Made by a program: the position numbers and the translations under genes. The notes beneath the pieces were generated by a model, which made no database searches, was not told the DNA's origin, and was given only the letters and a program-made list of their open reading frames with translations. A stretch of 26,321 bases of DNA from Phascolarctobacterium_B sp045598345 (lineage in GTDB: Bacteria; Bacillota; Negativicutes; Acidaminococcales; Acidaminococcaceae). Below are positions 13,989 through 21,827 of the stretch, piece after piece. Position 1 is the first letter of the stretch. Each line of letters opens with the position of its first letter. Location: assembly GCA_045598345.1 (NCBI GenBank), contig JAZLLX010000127.1, positions 1-26,321 on the forward strand, in the 5' to 3' direction.

Positions 13989-15509
13989 ATGGATATTAAT
14001 GACATTAGAGATCGTATCTGTGACAGTGTGGTTGCAAAAGTTACCACCGCTGAAAAAGCAGCAGAGTACGTGCAAGACGGAATGAACGTTGGTGTCAGCG
14101 GTTTTACTCCGTCCGGTTATCCCAAAGCAGTGCCCCTGGCATTGGCTGAACGTAACAAAACAAAACCTTTCAAGGTTAACATCTGGTCTGGTGCGTCCTT
14201 AGGGCCGGAAATTGATGAAGCAATGGTTGATTGCATCGACCGTCGTTTGCCTTATCAAACCAACAACGCTATGCGTAAAGCGATTAACGAAGGCAAGGTT
14301 AAGTACACCGATTTGCATTTGAGCCATGCTGCCCAAATCGCCCGTTATGGCTTTATGGCTAACCGTCGTGATGTTGACGTTGCTATTATTGAAACCTGTA
14401 TCATTAAAGATATCGGTGACGGCAAGGTTGGCCTGGTTCCCACAACTTCTATGGGCAACAGCTCCAGCTGGGTTCAAAGCGCCAAACAGGTTATCGTAGA
14501 AGTTAACACTTCCCAACCGAAAGAGTTGGAAGGTATGCATGACTCCTATGTTCCTTTGGATCCCCCCTATCGTAAAGCAATTCCTGTTGAAAGACCGGAA
14601 GACCGCATTGGCACTCCCTACATTCCTTGCGAATTGAGTAAGATTGTAGCAGTTGTTCCCTGCGATATTACCGACAAGACCCGTCCTTTGGCTGCTATTG
14701 ACGAAGACAGCAAGAAGATGGGCGAAAACCTGGTTGCTTTCTTCAAAGAGGAAGTTAAAGCAGGTCGTTTGCCTGAGAACCTGTTGCCTTTGCAATCCGG
14801 CGTAGGCGGTGTTGCAAACGCAGTTATTAACGGTTTGGTTAACTCTGACTTCAAAGATTTGACCGTTTATACCGAAGTTATTCAAGATGGTATGTTTGAT
14901 TTGATTGATGCAGGCAAATTGCGTATTGCTTCCGGCACCGCATTGACCCCGTCCCCTGATTGCTTGAAGAAATTTAAGGCAAATCTGGACTTCTACAAAC
15001 CCCATCTGATGCTCCGCCCGCAAGAGATTGCGAACAGCCCTGAAGTGGCTCGCCGTATCGGTATCATTGCTATGAATACCGCTATTGAAGTTGATATCTA
15101 TGGCAATGTTAACTCCACCCATATCAATGGCACCAAACTGATGAACGGTATTGGTGGTTCCGGCGACTTTGCACGTAACGGCTACCTGACCGTATTCTTC
15201 ACCACCTCCATGGCTAAGAAGGGTGCAGTTTCTTCCGTAGTTCCGTTCTGCTCTCACATTGACCACACCGAGCATGATGTTGACGTTATCGTTTCCGAGC
15301 GTGGCGTAGCGGACCTCCGTGGTTTGACCCCGAAAGAGAGAGCATTGGTAATCATTGACAAGATTGCCAACCCGAAGTATCAACCGATTTTGTTGGATTA
15401 CTTCAAACGTGCTTGCGAAGCATGCGGCAACAGCCAGACCCCGCATATTCTTGAAGAAGCATTCAGCTTCCACGAGAGAGCAGTTAAGACAGGTACAATG
15501 GAGAAATAA
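13989..15509 (+). CDS. Succinate (propionyl-CoA:succinate) CoA-transferase
   Basis: The 506-residue protein belongs to the acetyl-CoA hydrolase/transferase family (class I CoA-transferases, Cat1/AarC/ScpC type). The oxyanion-hole segment SGVGGVANA and the catalytic glutamate Glu296 in VYTEVIQDGMFDL are present, and the C-terminal domain has SERGVADLRGLTPKERA. Its neighbours (mutase, epimerase, decarboxylase) point to the step propionyl-CoA + succinate -> succinyl-CoA + propionate, which primes the cycle without ATP. Acetate could also serve as partner; the sequence cannot exclude it. Codons are strongly biased (GTT, GCT, CGT, AAC), unlike the hyd genes just upstream, suggesting very high expression. 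Confidence 0.9.
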   Translation: MDINDIRDRICDSVVAKVTTAEKAAEYVQDGMNVGVSGFTPSGYPKAVPLALAERNKTKPFKVNIWSGASLGPEIDEAMVDCIDRRLPYQTNNAMRKAINEGKVKYTDLHLSHAAQIARYGFMANRRDVDVAIIETCIIKDIGDGKVGLVPTTSMGNSSSWVQSAKQVIVEVNTSQPKELEGMHDSYVPLDPPYRKAIPVERPEDRIGTPYIPCELSKIVAVVPCDITDKTRPLAAIDEDSKKMGENLVAFFKEEVKAGRLPENLLPLQSGVGGVANAVINGLVNSDFKDLTVYTEVIQDGMFDLIDAGKLRIASGTALTPSPDCLKKFKANLDFYKPHLMLRPQEIANSPEVARRIGIIAMNTAIEVDIYGNVNSTHINGTKLMNGIGGSGDFARNGYLTVFFTTSMAKKGAVSSVVPFCSHIDHTEHDVDVIVSERGVADLRGLTPKERALVIIDKIANPKYQPILLDYFKRACEACGNSQTPHILEEAFSFHERAVKTGTMEK

Positions 15510-15546
15510 TTACTTATTACCAAGTAGTTATTACAATTTGATGTGA

Positions 15547-15633
15547 TGTTAAGACCAACAGGTCTGAACATAAATATTGGCTCGTGCGAGCCGACACTCT
15601 CACCTATTATTCCGGATGTCGAAACGGAATAGG
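15547..15633 (+). promoter_or_regulatory. Three consecutive hairpins in the CoA-transferase/mutase gap
   Basis: Within the 150-base gap, hairpin 1 (15547-15570) pairs TGTT-A-AGACC with GGTCT-G-AACA around AACA. Hairpin 2 (15579-15592) pairs GGCTC with GAGCC around GTGC. Hairpin 3 (15608-15631) pairs TATTCCG with CGGAATA. None has a T run. They may protect the downstream mRNA from 3' or 5' decay or mark a processing site. No B12-box-like sequence is seen, so a cobalamin riboswitch is not supported. Confidence 0.6.
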
Positions 15634-15660
15634 AAATTATAATTTAAGGAGGATTTGAGA

Positions 15661-17307
15661 ATGGCATTTGAAGACATTAAGGCTGGTTTTGCTAAGTACA
15701 CTGAAGGCGTACAAGCTAAACTTGACAAAGCTCCGGAGCGTGATAACCTCGCTCCTAACCGTCTGTACACCCCGCTTGATTTGGGTGCGGACTTCGATTA
15801 TTGCACAAAGTTGGGTTTCCCCGGTGAATACCCATTCACCCGTGGCGTTCAACCCACCATGTACCGTGGCCGTTTCTGGACCATGCGTATGTACGCTGGT
15901 TTCTCCACTGCAGAGAAATCCAACGAACGTTATCGTTACCTGTTGGCTAACGGCGGCAGCGGCTTGTCCTGCGCATTTGACCTTCCCACCCAAATCGGTT
16001 ATGATTCCACCGATCCCATGGCTGAAGGCGAAGTTGGCAAAGTAGGCGTTGCTATTGACTCCTTGGCTGATATGGAAATTTTGTTTGACCAAATTCCTTT
16101 GGACAAGGTTTCCACCTCCATGACCATTAACGCTCCTGCATCCGTACTGCTCTGCATGTACATTGCAGTTGCTAAGAAACAAGGCGTTAGCGCTGACAAA
16201 TTGCGTGGCACCATTCAAAACGATATTTTGAAGGAATACGCAGCTCGCGGCACTTACATTTTCCCGCCGAAACCCTCTATGCGTTTGATCACCAATATTT
16301 TTGAATATTGCTCCAAGAACGTACCTTTGTGGAACACCATTTCCATTTCCGGTTACCACATTCGTGAAGCTGGTTCCACCGCTTCCCAAGAAATCGCATT
16401 CACCATCGCTGATGGTATTGCTTACGTAGAAGCAGCTATTAAAGCTGGTATGGACGTTGACGCATTTGCAGGCCGTCTGTCCTTCTTCTGGAATGCACAC
16501 AATAATGTATTGGAAGAAGTTGCTAAATTCCGTGCTTCCCGTCGTGTATGGGCAAAGGTTATGAAAGAGCGTTTTGGCGCAAAGAAAGCTAAATCCATGA
16601 TGCTCCGTGTTCATACCCAAACTGCAGGTTCCATGTTGACCGCTCAACAACCTAACAACAACATCGTTCGTGTTGCTTTGCAAACCGCTGCTGCTGTTAT
16701 GGGTGGAACCCAATCCTTGCACACCAACTCCAAGGACGAAGCTTTGGCATTGCCCACAACCGAGTCCGTTACCATCGCTCTCCGTACCCAACAAATCGTT
16801 GCTTACGAGTCCGGCCTGGCTGACACCGTTGATCCGTTGGGCGGCTCCTACTATGTAGAAGCGTTGACCGACAAGATCGAAAAAGAAGCTTGGGATTACA
16901 TTAAGAAGATTGACGAATTGGGTGGCGCTCCCGAAGCTATCGCTAAGGGCTATATCCAAAAGGAAATTCAAGATTCCGCTTATGCTTGGCAGATGGACAT
17001 TGAAAAAGGCCGTCGTGTAATCGTTGGCGTTAACAAGTTCACCCAAGAAGAAGAACCGCCTAAAGATTTGCTCCGTGTTGACGGTTCCGTTGGCAAGTTG
17101 CAAGCTGACAAGATCGCTGCTTTGAAAGCTAAACGTGATCAAAAAGCGGTTGACGCTGCATTGGCTGCTTTGGAAGCTGGTTGCAAGGACGAAAAAGTTA
17201 ATTTGATGCCCTTGATTCTGACTGCTGTTGAAGCATACGCTACCGAAGGCGAAATCTGCGGTGTAATGCGTAAAGTATTTGGCGAGTACAAGGCTCCCAC
17301 TCTCTAA
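15661..17307 (+). CDS. mcmA1: Methylmalonyl-CoA mutase, large catalytic subunit
   Basis: This 548-residue protein is the TIM-barrel, substrate-binding part of adenosylcobalamin-dependent methylmalonyl-CoA mutase without the cobalamin domain. Signature stretches include AFDLPTQIGYDSTDP, GTIQNDILKEY and SISGYHIREAG with the conserved active-site histidine. Tyr78 (RMYAGFST) and Arg196 (EYAARGTY) stand where Tyr89 and Arg207 of the Propionibacterium enzyme sit; isobutyryl-CoA mutases have Phe and Gln there, so methylmalonyl-CoA/succinyl-CoA is the likely substrate pair. It converts succinyl-CoA to (R)-methylmalonyl-CoA. AAGGAGG at 15646-15652 favours the ATG at 15661 over a TTG at 15655. Its partner, the B12 subunit, follows after 34 bases. 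Confidence 0.93.
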   Translation: MAFEDIKAGFAKYTEGVQAKLDKAPERDNLAPNRLYTPLDLGADFDYCTKLGFPGEYPFTRGVQPTMYRGRFWTMRMYAGFSTAEKSNERYRYLLANGGSGLSCAFDLPTQIGYDSTDPMAEGEVGKVGVAIDSLADMEILFDQIPLDKVSTSMTINAPASVLLCMYIAVAKKQGVSADKLRGTIQNDILKEYAARGTYIFPPKPSMRLITNIFEYCSKNVPLWNTISISGYHIREAGSTASQEIAFTIADGIAYVEAAIKAGMDVDAFAGRLSFFWNAHNNVLEEVAKFRASRRVWAKVMKERFGAKKAKSMMLRVHTQTAGSMLTAQQPNNNIVRVALQTAAAVMGGTQSLHTNSKDEALALPTTESVTIALRTQQIVAYESGLADTVDPLGGSYYVEALTDKIEKEAWDYIKKIDELGGAPEAIAKGYIQKEIQDSAYAWQMDIEKGRRVIVGVNKFTQEEEPPKDLLRVDGSVGKLQADKIAALKAKRDQKAVDAALAALEAGCKDEKVNLMPLILTAVEAYATEGEICGVMRKVFGEYKAPTL

Positions 17308-17341
17308 TTTGAAAGCGAAATTTTTTTGGAGGTAAATTAGA

Positions 17342-17728
17342 ATGGCAATTAAAGTTTTAGTAGCAAAACCGGGCCTTGACGGCCATGATCGTGGCGCTAA
17401 GGTCGTTGCACGTGCATTGCGTGATGCTGGCTTTGAAGTTATTTACACCGGTATCCGTTTGACCCCTGAGCAAATCGCTGAAGCAGCTTTGCAAGACGAC
17501 GTTCAAGTTGTTGCATTGAGCTTGCTCTCCGGTGCTCACAACACCCTGTTCCCGAAAGTAGTAGAATTGTTGAAAGCTAAGGGCTTGAACGACGTTCTCG
17601 TTTTGGGCGGCGGCGTTATTCCTGATGCTGACATTCCTGGCTTGAAGGCCGCTGGTATCAAAGAAGTATTCACTCCTGGTACCCCGACCACTGCTATCGT
17701 TGACTGCATCAACGCTAACGTAAAATAA
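17342..17728 (+). CDS. mcmA2: Methylmalonyl-CoA mutase, small cobalamin-binding subunit
   Basis: A 128-residue Rossmann-like B12-binding domain. The base-off cobalamin signature is complete: DGHDRG with the cobalt-ligating His15, a SLLSGAH segment, and a GGGVIPD loop. It corresponds to the C-terminal domain of single-chain MutB proteins and here is a separate gene, so the mutase is split into two subunits as in archaea and some Firmicutes. TTGGAGG ahead of the ATG gives a strong ribosome-binding site. Adjacent to the large subunit and MeaB, its role in the mutase is secure. Confidence 0.93.
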   Translation: MAIKVLVAKPGLDGHDRGAKVVARALRDAGFEVIYTGIRLTPEQIAEAALQDDVQVVALSLLSGAHNTLFPKVVELLKAKGLNDVLVLGGGVIPDADIPGLKAAGIKEVFTPGTPTTAIVDCINANVK

Positions 17729-17749
17729 TCTAAACCACAATTGAATATA

Positions 17750-17774
17750 GCAAGCCGGGCTTGACCCGGCTTGC
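17750..17774 (+). terminator. Strong intercistronic hairpin after the mutase genes
   Basis: GCAAGCCGGG (17750-17759) and CCCGGCTTGC (17765-17774) form a perfect GC-rich 10-bp stem around CTTGA, extended by flanking A-T pairs. It is followed by CATATTTAAATTT rather than a pure T run. It may act as a partial terminator or mRNA-stabilising structure that sets meaB expression below the mutase. Confidence 0.6.
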
Positions 17775-17813
17775 CATATTTAAATTTCACAGCTCCAATA
17801 GGCGGTGTAAATA

Positions 17814-18752
17814 ATGGATATTGTTCAAGAATTGTTAAATCACAATAAACTTGCTCTGGCTAAGGCAATTACAGCGGTAGAAAACGAGTATGATAATGCG
17901 GTTGATATTATGACCAAAATTTACTCCAAGACAGGGCATGCTTATGTAATCGGTATTACCGGACCTCCTGGTGCCGGCAAAAGTACAATGACCGATAAGA
18001 TTGCTAAGGAATATTCCAAACGTGGTTTCACAGTTGGAATTGTGGCAATCGATCCTACTAGTCCGTATTCCGGTGGCGCTATCTTGGGCGACCGTATTAG
18101 AATGATGGACCTGACAGCCGATGAAAAAATCTTCGTCCGTTCCATGGCAACCCGTGGAAGCTTGGGCGGCTTGAGCCAAAAGACAGGCGATGCTGTTAAG
18201 TTGATGGACGCATACGGCATGGACAGAATTATCGTTGAAACCGTTGGTGTCGGCCAGTCGGAAGTCGATATCGTTAAGACGGCGGATACCAGTATGGTAG
18301 TTGTTATACCTGGTATGGGCGACGATATTCAAGCCATTAAAGCAGGTATCCTTGAAATCGGTGACTTGTTCACGATCAACAAAGCTGACCGTGACGGTAC
18401 AGACAAGCTCAACATTGAGATTGAAATGATGTTGGAATTAAATCCCGATCATGTTGGCTGGCGTCCTCCGATTAATAGGACTATTGCCAGCAAAGGGATT
18501 GGAATAGAGGAAGTGGTTAACTCCATTGAGGAACACAAAAAGTACCTTGAGGAAACTGGCAAACTGGCGGACATCCGCAAGAAGAGGACCAAATCTGAAG
18601 TTACGGCTATGCTGAACGACAGAGTTAACCGCTATATTGACGAAAAGGTAATCAGCACCAAAGAGTTTGACGACCAGATTATGGCTATGCAGACCCGTGA
18701 GATTGAACCTTATTCCGTCGTTGATGAAATTGTTGCCAAAGTTCTGAAATAA
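17814..18752 (+). CDS. meaB: MeaB/ArgK G3E GTPase, methylmalonyl-CoA mutase chaperone
   Basis: The 312-residue GTPase has GITGPPGAGKSTMTDK as Walker A, an IDPTSPYSGGAILGDRIRM region typical of MeaB, the G3-like segment IVETVGVGQSEVD, and NKAD as base-recognition motif. MeaB gates loading of adenosylcobalamin and removes damaged cofactor from the mutase. The length and the C-terminal helical dimerisation arm match the family. It follows a strong hairpin, and its ribosome-binding site (AGGCGGTG) is weaker than those of the enzyme genes, in keeping with a chaperone needed in small amounts. Codon bias is also milder. Confidence 0.94.
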   Translation: MDIVQELLNHNKLALAKAITAVENEYDNAVDIMTKIYSKTGHAYVIGITGPPGAGKSTMTDKIAKEYSKRGFTVGIVAIDPTSPYSGGAILGDRIRMMDLTADEKIFVRSMATRGSLGGLSQKTGDAVKLMDAYGMDRIIVETVGVGQSEVDIVKTADTSMVVVIPGMGDDIQAIKAGILEIGDLFTINKADRDGTDKLNIEIEMMLELNPDHVGWRPPINRTIASKGIGIEEVVNSIEEHKKYLEETGKLADIRKKRTKSEVTAMLNDRVNRYIDEKVISTKEFDDQIMAMQTREIEPYSVVDEIVAKVLK

Positions 18753-18794
18753 ATTCAGGACAAAAAATAATTATTAAATTAGGAGGAAAACGAA

Positions 18795-19205
18795 ATGAAG
18801 ATTAATCGCGTTGACCACATTGGTATTGCTTGCGACAAACCCTTGGAAGAAGCAGCAAAATTCTACACAGACATTCTTGGCTTGAAATGCACCGGCCAGG
18901 AAGTAGTTCAAGAACAAGGTGTTGCTACCGTGTTCGTTCCCTGCGGCGAAGTTCTTTTGGAACTCCTCGTTGACATTACCCCGAATCATGACGGCCCTAT
19001 CGGCAAGTACATTGCTAAGAACGGCCCTGGCATTCAACACGTTGCATTGAACGTTGATGATTGCGGCGCTACTTTGGCTGAATTGGATGCTAAAGGCGTT
19101 AAATTGATTGACAAGACCCCTCGTGGCGGTGCAGGCAATATGTGGATCGGTTTCTTGCATCCGAAAGCAGCCGGATTGTTGTTGGAAGTTTGCTCCCCCA
19201 AATAA
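18795..19205 (+). CDS. mce: Methylmalonyl-CoA epimerase
   Basis: The 136-residue protein is a vicinal-oxygen-chelate (VOC) enzyme with two beta-alpha-beta-beta-beta units. The metal ligands His8 (VDHIGIA), His82 (IQHVALNV) and Glu131 (LLLEVC) are in place, with Glu56 near the remaining position. It interconverts (R)- and (S)-methylmalonyl-CoA, linking the mutase product to the decarboxylase substrate. AGGAGG precedes the ATG by a good distance. It lies between meaB and mmdA, a normal position for Negativicutes. Confidence 0.94.
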   Translation: MKINRVDHIGIACDKPLEEAAKFYTDILGLKCTGQEVVQEQGVATVFVPCGEVLLELLVDITPNHDGPIGKYIAKNGPGIQHVALNVDDCGATLAELDAKGVKLIDKTPRGGAGNMWIGFLHPKAAGLLLEVCSPK

Positions 19206-19303
19206 TCTGACTGACTAAACTTTGTTACACAGCCGGCATGGACAGGAGATTCATGTTGGGCTCTGTATAAAATCAATATTACCTGAAAATGGAGGTGTAA
19301 GAT

Positions 19304-20830
19304 TTGAGTACTCAAGAAAAGATTGAGAAGCTTCTGAAGAAGACAGAAGTCATCCTCGCTGCCGGCGGCGAAAAACGCGTTGCTAAGCAGCATGAATCCG
19401 GCAAGATGACCGCTCGCGAGCGTATCGCCGAGCTCCTTGACGAAGGTTCCTTTGTAGAATTGGACCGTTTCGTACGTCATCGTTGCTCCAACTTCGGCCA
19501 AGAGAAGAAAGAACTTCCTGGCGAAGGCGTTACCACCGGCTATGGCACTGTTGACGGCCGTCTGGTATATGTATTTGCACAAGATTTCACCGTTGAAGGC
19601 GGTTCCTTGGGCGAAATGCATGCTAACAAAATCGTTAAGGTTTGCCGTTTGGCAGCTAAGATGGGTGCTCCCTGTGTTGGCTTGAACGACTCCGGCGGAG
19701 CCCGTATTCAAGAAGCAACCGACGCTCTCGGCGGCTATGGCAAGATCTTCTTTGAGAATACCCGTTCTTCCGGTGTTATTCCTCAAATTTCCGCTATTAT
19801 GGGCCCGTCCGCAGGCGGCGCTGTTTACAGCCCTGCTCTGACCGACTTCATTTACATGGTAAAGAACACTTCCAAGATGTTCATTACCGGCCCTGCAGTT
19901 GTTAAGTCCGTTACCGGCGAAGACGTTACCCAAGAACAATTGGGCGGTGCTATGACCCACAACAGCAAGAGTGGTGTTGCTCACTTCGCAGCGGAAGACG
20001 ACCATGACTGCTTGCAACAAATCCGTTACTTGCTCGGCTTCCTGCCCTCCAACAACATGGAAGGTGCTCCCATTGTTGAGACCGGCGACGATCCCAACCG
20101 TGTAGCTCCCGAGCTGAACACCCTGTTGCCTGACAACAGCAACGCTGCTTATGATATGTATGATGTTATTAAAGCAGTTGTTGATAACGGTGAATACTAT
20201 GAAAGCCAAAAATACTTCGCAACCAACATCATTACCTGCTTTGCACGTATGGATGGTCAGACCGTTGGCATTATTGCTAACCAACCGAAAGTAATGGCCG
20301 GCTGCTTGGATATTAACGCATCCGACAAGTCCTCCCGTTTCATTCGTTTCTGCGACGCATTTGGCATTCCTCTGTTGAACCTGGTTGACGTACCGGGCTT
20401 CCTGCCTGGCTGCCATCAAGAATATGGCGGAATCATTCGTCACGGTGCAAAGATGCTCTATGCTTATTCCGAAGCAACTGTACCCAAAATTACCGTTGTT
20501 ACCCGTAAAGCATACGGCGGTTCCTACTTGGCAATGTGCGCTCAAGAGTTGGGTGCTGATCAAGTTATCGCATGGCCGACTGCAGAAATCGCAGTTATGG
20601 GACCTGCCGGCGCAGCAAACATCATCTTCAAAGGTGATCCTGATCAAAAGAAGAAAACCGATGAATATGTTGAAAACTTTGCTACCCCGTACTATGCAGC
20701 TCAACGTGGCGCAGTAGATATGGTAATTGAACCCAAGAACACTCGTCCGGTTGTTATCAATGCATTGCAAATGTTGGCTTCCAAACACGAAGTATTGCCT
20801 GCTAAACGCCATGGCAACATTCCTTTGTAA
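19304..20830 (+). CDS. mmdA: Methylmalonyl-CoA decarboxylase, alpha (carboxyltransferase) subunit
   Basis: This 508-residue carboxyltransferase of the crotonase-like fold closely resembles the Veillonella MmdA as I remember it. Key segments are GEGVTTGYGTVDGR, DSGGARIQEA, IMGPSAGGAVYSPAL, and KAYGGSYLAM with AVMGPAGAANIIF in the second half. It moves the carboxyl group from (S)-methylmalonyl-CoA to biotin on MmdC, releasing propionyl-CoA. The start is a TTG at 19304, set by GGAGGTG at 19292-19298. The 98-base gap before it contains an imperfect hairpin (ACAGCC around 19231 against GGGCTCTGT around 19266). The membrane subunit MmdB, which completes decarboxylation, is not in this window. Confidence 0.94.
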   Translation: MSTQEKIEKLLKKTEVILAAGGEKRVAKQHESGKMTARERIAELLDEGSFVELDRFVRHRCSNFGQEKKELPGEGVTTGYGTVDGRLVYVFAQDFTVEGGSLGEMHANKIVKVCRLAAKMGAPCVGLNDSGGARIQEATDALGGYGKIFFENTRSSGVIPQISAIMGPSAGGAVYSPALTDFIYMVKNTSKMFITGPAVVKSVTGEDVTQEQLGGAMTHNSKSGVAHFAAEDDHDCLQQIRYLLGFLPSNNMEGAPIVETGDDPNRVAPELNTLLPDNSNAAYDMYDVIKAVVDNGEYYESQKYFATNIITCFARMDGQTVGIIANQPKVMAGCLDINASDKSSRFIRFCDAFGIPLLNLVDVPGFLPGCHQEYGGIIRHGAKMLYAYSEATVPKITVVTRKAYGGSYLAMCAQELGADQVIAWPTAEIAVMGPAGAANIIFKGDPDQKKKTDEYVENFATPYYAAQRGAVDMVIEPKNTRPVVINALQMLASKHEVLPAKRHGNIPL

Positions 20831-20879
20831 TTTGTAAAGCAAAATTGCTTGCGTGATTTTAGAAACTGAGGTGAATTGA

Positions 20880-21227
20880 ATGGGTCCTGTTACTACTAAT
20901 CCTTGGCTGATTGCGATTATTAACATGACCATCGTATTCGCAGTGCTGATTGCATTGGGTGTATTGATGAGCTTGATTCAAGTAATCGATCCGACCAAGA
21001 AGAAATCTGCTACTCCCGCAGCAGCAGTGCCTGCACCCAAAGCAGCCGCTCCGAAAGCAGCCGCTGCCGACAATGGTGCATTGATTGCAGTAATCGCTGC
21101 TGCAGTTGCTGCAGCTCAGGGCTGCAGTGCTGAGAATGTAGCTGTATTGCGGATTTCCAAGGCAACTTCCTGGACCGCAAACTCTTTCGTGGACGCTGTG
21201 TCTGCCCGCAAAGACAGCTTCTTCTAA
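20880..21227 (+). CDS. mmdD: Methylmalonyl-CoA decarboxylase, delta subunit (OadG family)
   Basis: The 115-residue protein has one N-terminal membrane helix (residues about 9-34, LIAIINMTIVFAVLIALGVL), an Ala/Pro/Lys-rich linker (residues 41-62) and a short C-terminal segment with a conserved tryptophan (SWTANSF). OadG-type subunits hold the alpha and biotin-carrier subunits to the membrane decarboxylase. The length fits that of Veillonella MmdD. GAGGTG lies a few bases before the ATG. It sits between mmdA and mmdC, as expected. Confidence 0.9.
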   Translation: MGPVTTNPWLIAIINMTIVFAVLIALGVLMSLIQVIDPTKKKSATPAAAVPAPKAAAPKAAAADNGALIAVIAAAVAAAQGCSAENVAVLRISKATSWTANSFVDAVSARKDSFF

Positions 21228-21285
21228 TTTGCAAACATCATTTGCAAAGAATTAGATTTAAAATTTTTAAGGAGGATTAATCCAA

Positions 21286-21687
21286 ATGGCTAAACTTTAT
21301 ACTATTACCGTTAATGGTACCGCTTACAATGTAGAAGTAGCTGAAGCTGGTTGCACAGCAGCAGCTCCTGCAGCTCCTAAAGCAGCTCCTGCTCCCGCAG
21401 CAGCTCCTAAGGCAGCTCCCGCTCCCGCTCCGGCAGCAGCTCCTGCTCCCAAAGCAGCAGCTCCCGCTCCCGCAGGTGCAAACGTTGTTTCCGCTCCTAT
21501 GCCCGGCAAGGTAAAGAGCGTTAACGTTAAAGCTGGCGACGCTGTTAAATCCGGCGACGTTCTCATGATTTTGGAAGCTATGAAAATGGATAACGAAATT
21601 ATGGCTCCCGCTGACGGCACCGTTAGCGACGTTCGCGTAGCAGCTGGCCAAACAGTTGGTACTGGCGACGTTATGATCGTTATGTAA
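21286..21687 (+). CDS. mmdC: Methylmalonyl-CoA decarboxylase, biotin carrier subunit
   Basis: The 133-residue protein begins with a short beta region, followed by an Ala/Pro linker (residues 24-63, AAPAP-type repeats) and a biotinyl domain. The biotinylation motif EAMKMDNE carries the acceptor lysine Lys100, with the facing PMPGKV turn at 71-76. It shuttles carboxyl groups from MmdA to the sodium-pumping membrane subunit. The flexible linker is coded by near-repetitive GCAGCTCC-type DNA, which may expand or contract. AAGGAGG precedes the ATG. It is the last gene before a strong terminator. Confidence 0.94.
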   Translation: MAKLYTITVNGTAYNVEVAEAGCTAAAPAAPKAAPAPAAAPKAAPAPAPAAAPAPKAAAPAPAGANVVSAPMPGKVKSVNVKAGDAVKSGDVLMILEAMKMDNEIMAPADGTVSDVRVAAGQTVGTGDVMIVM

Positions 21688-21706
21688 TTTCAATTGCAGA
21701 ACAAAT

Positions 21707-21740
21707 AAAAAAACTGGCCCGCTTGCGGGCCAGTTTTTTT
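21707..21740. terminator. Strong bidirectional terminator after mmdC
   Basis: ACTGGCCCG (21713-21721) and CGGGCCAGT (21726-21734) form the stem, extended by A/T runs on both sides (21707-21712 and 21735-21740). It ends the propionate block and can also stop the convergent minus-strand dehydrogenase transcript. Confidence 0.92.
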
Positions 21741-21827
21741 ATGCTTGAGTGAGAAATATAGCAATCCTGTATAAATAGTTTTTTTCACTTATGTTTCACT
21801 TCCATAAATATTTATATGTGTGAGTGG

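Noticed and set aside
15510..15660. Cobalamin riboswitch ahead of the B12-dependent mutase
   Set aside because: The gap is short and I see no B12-box-like GCCACTG element or multi-helix junction; only three simple hairpins are present.
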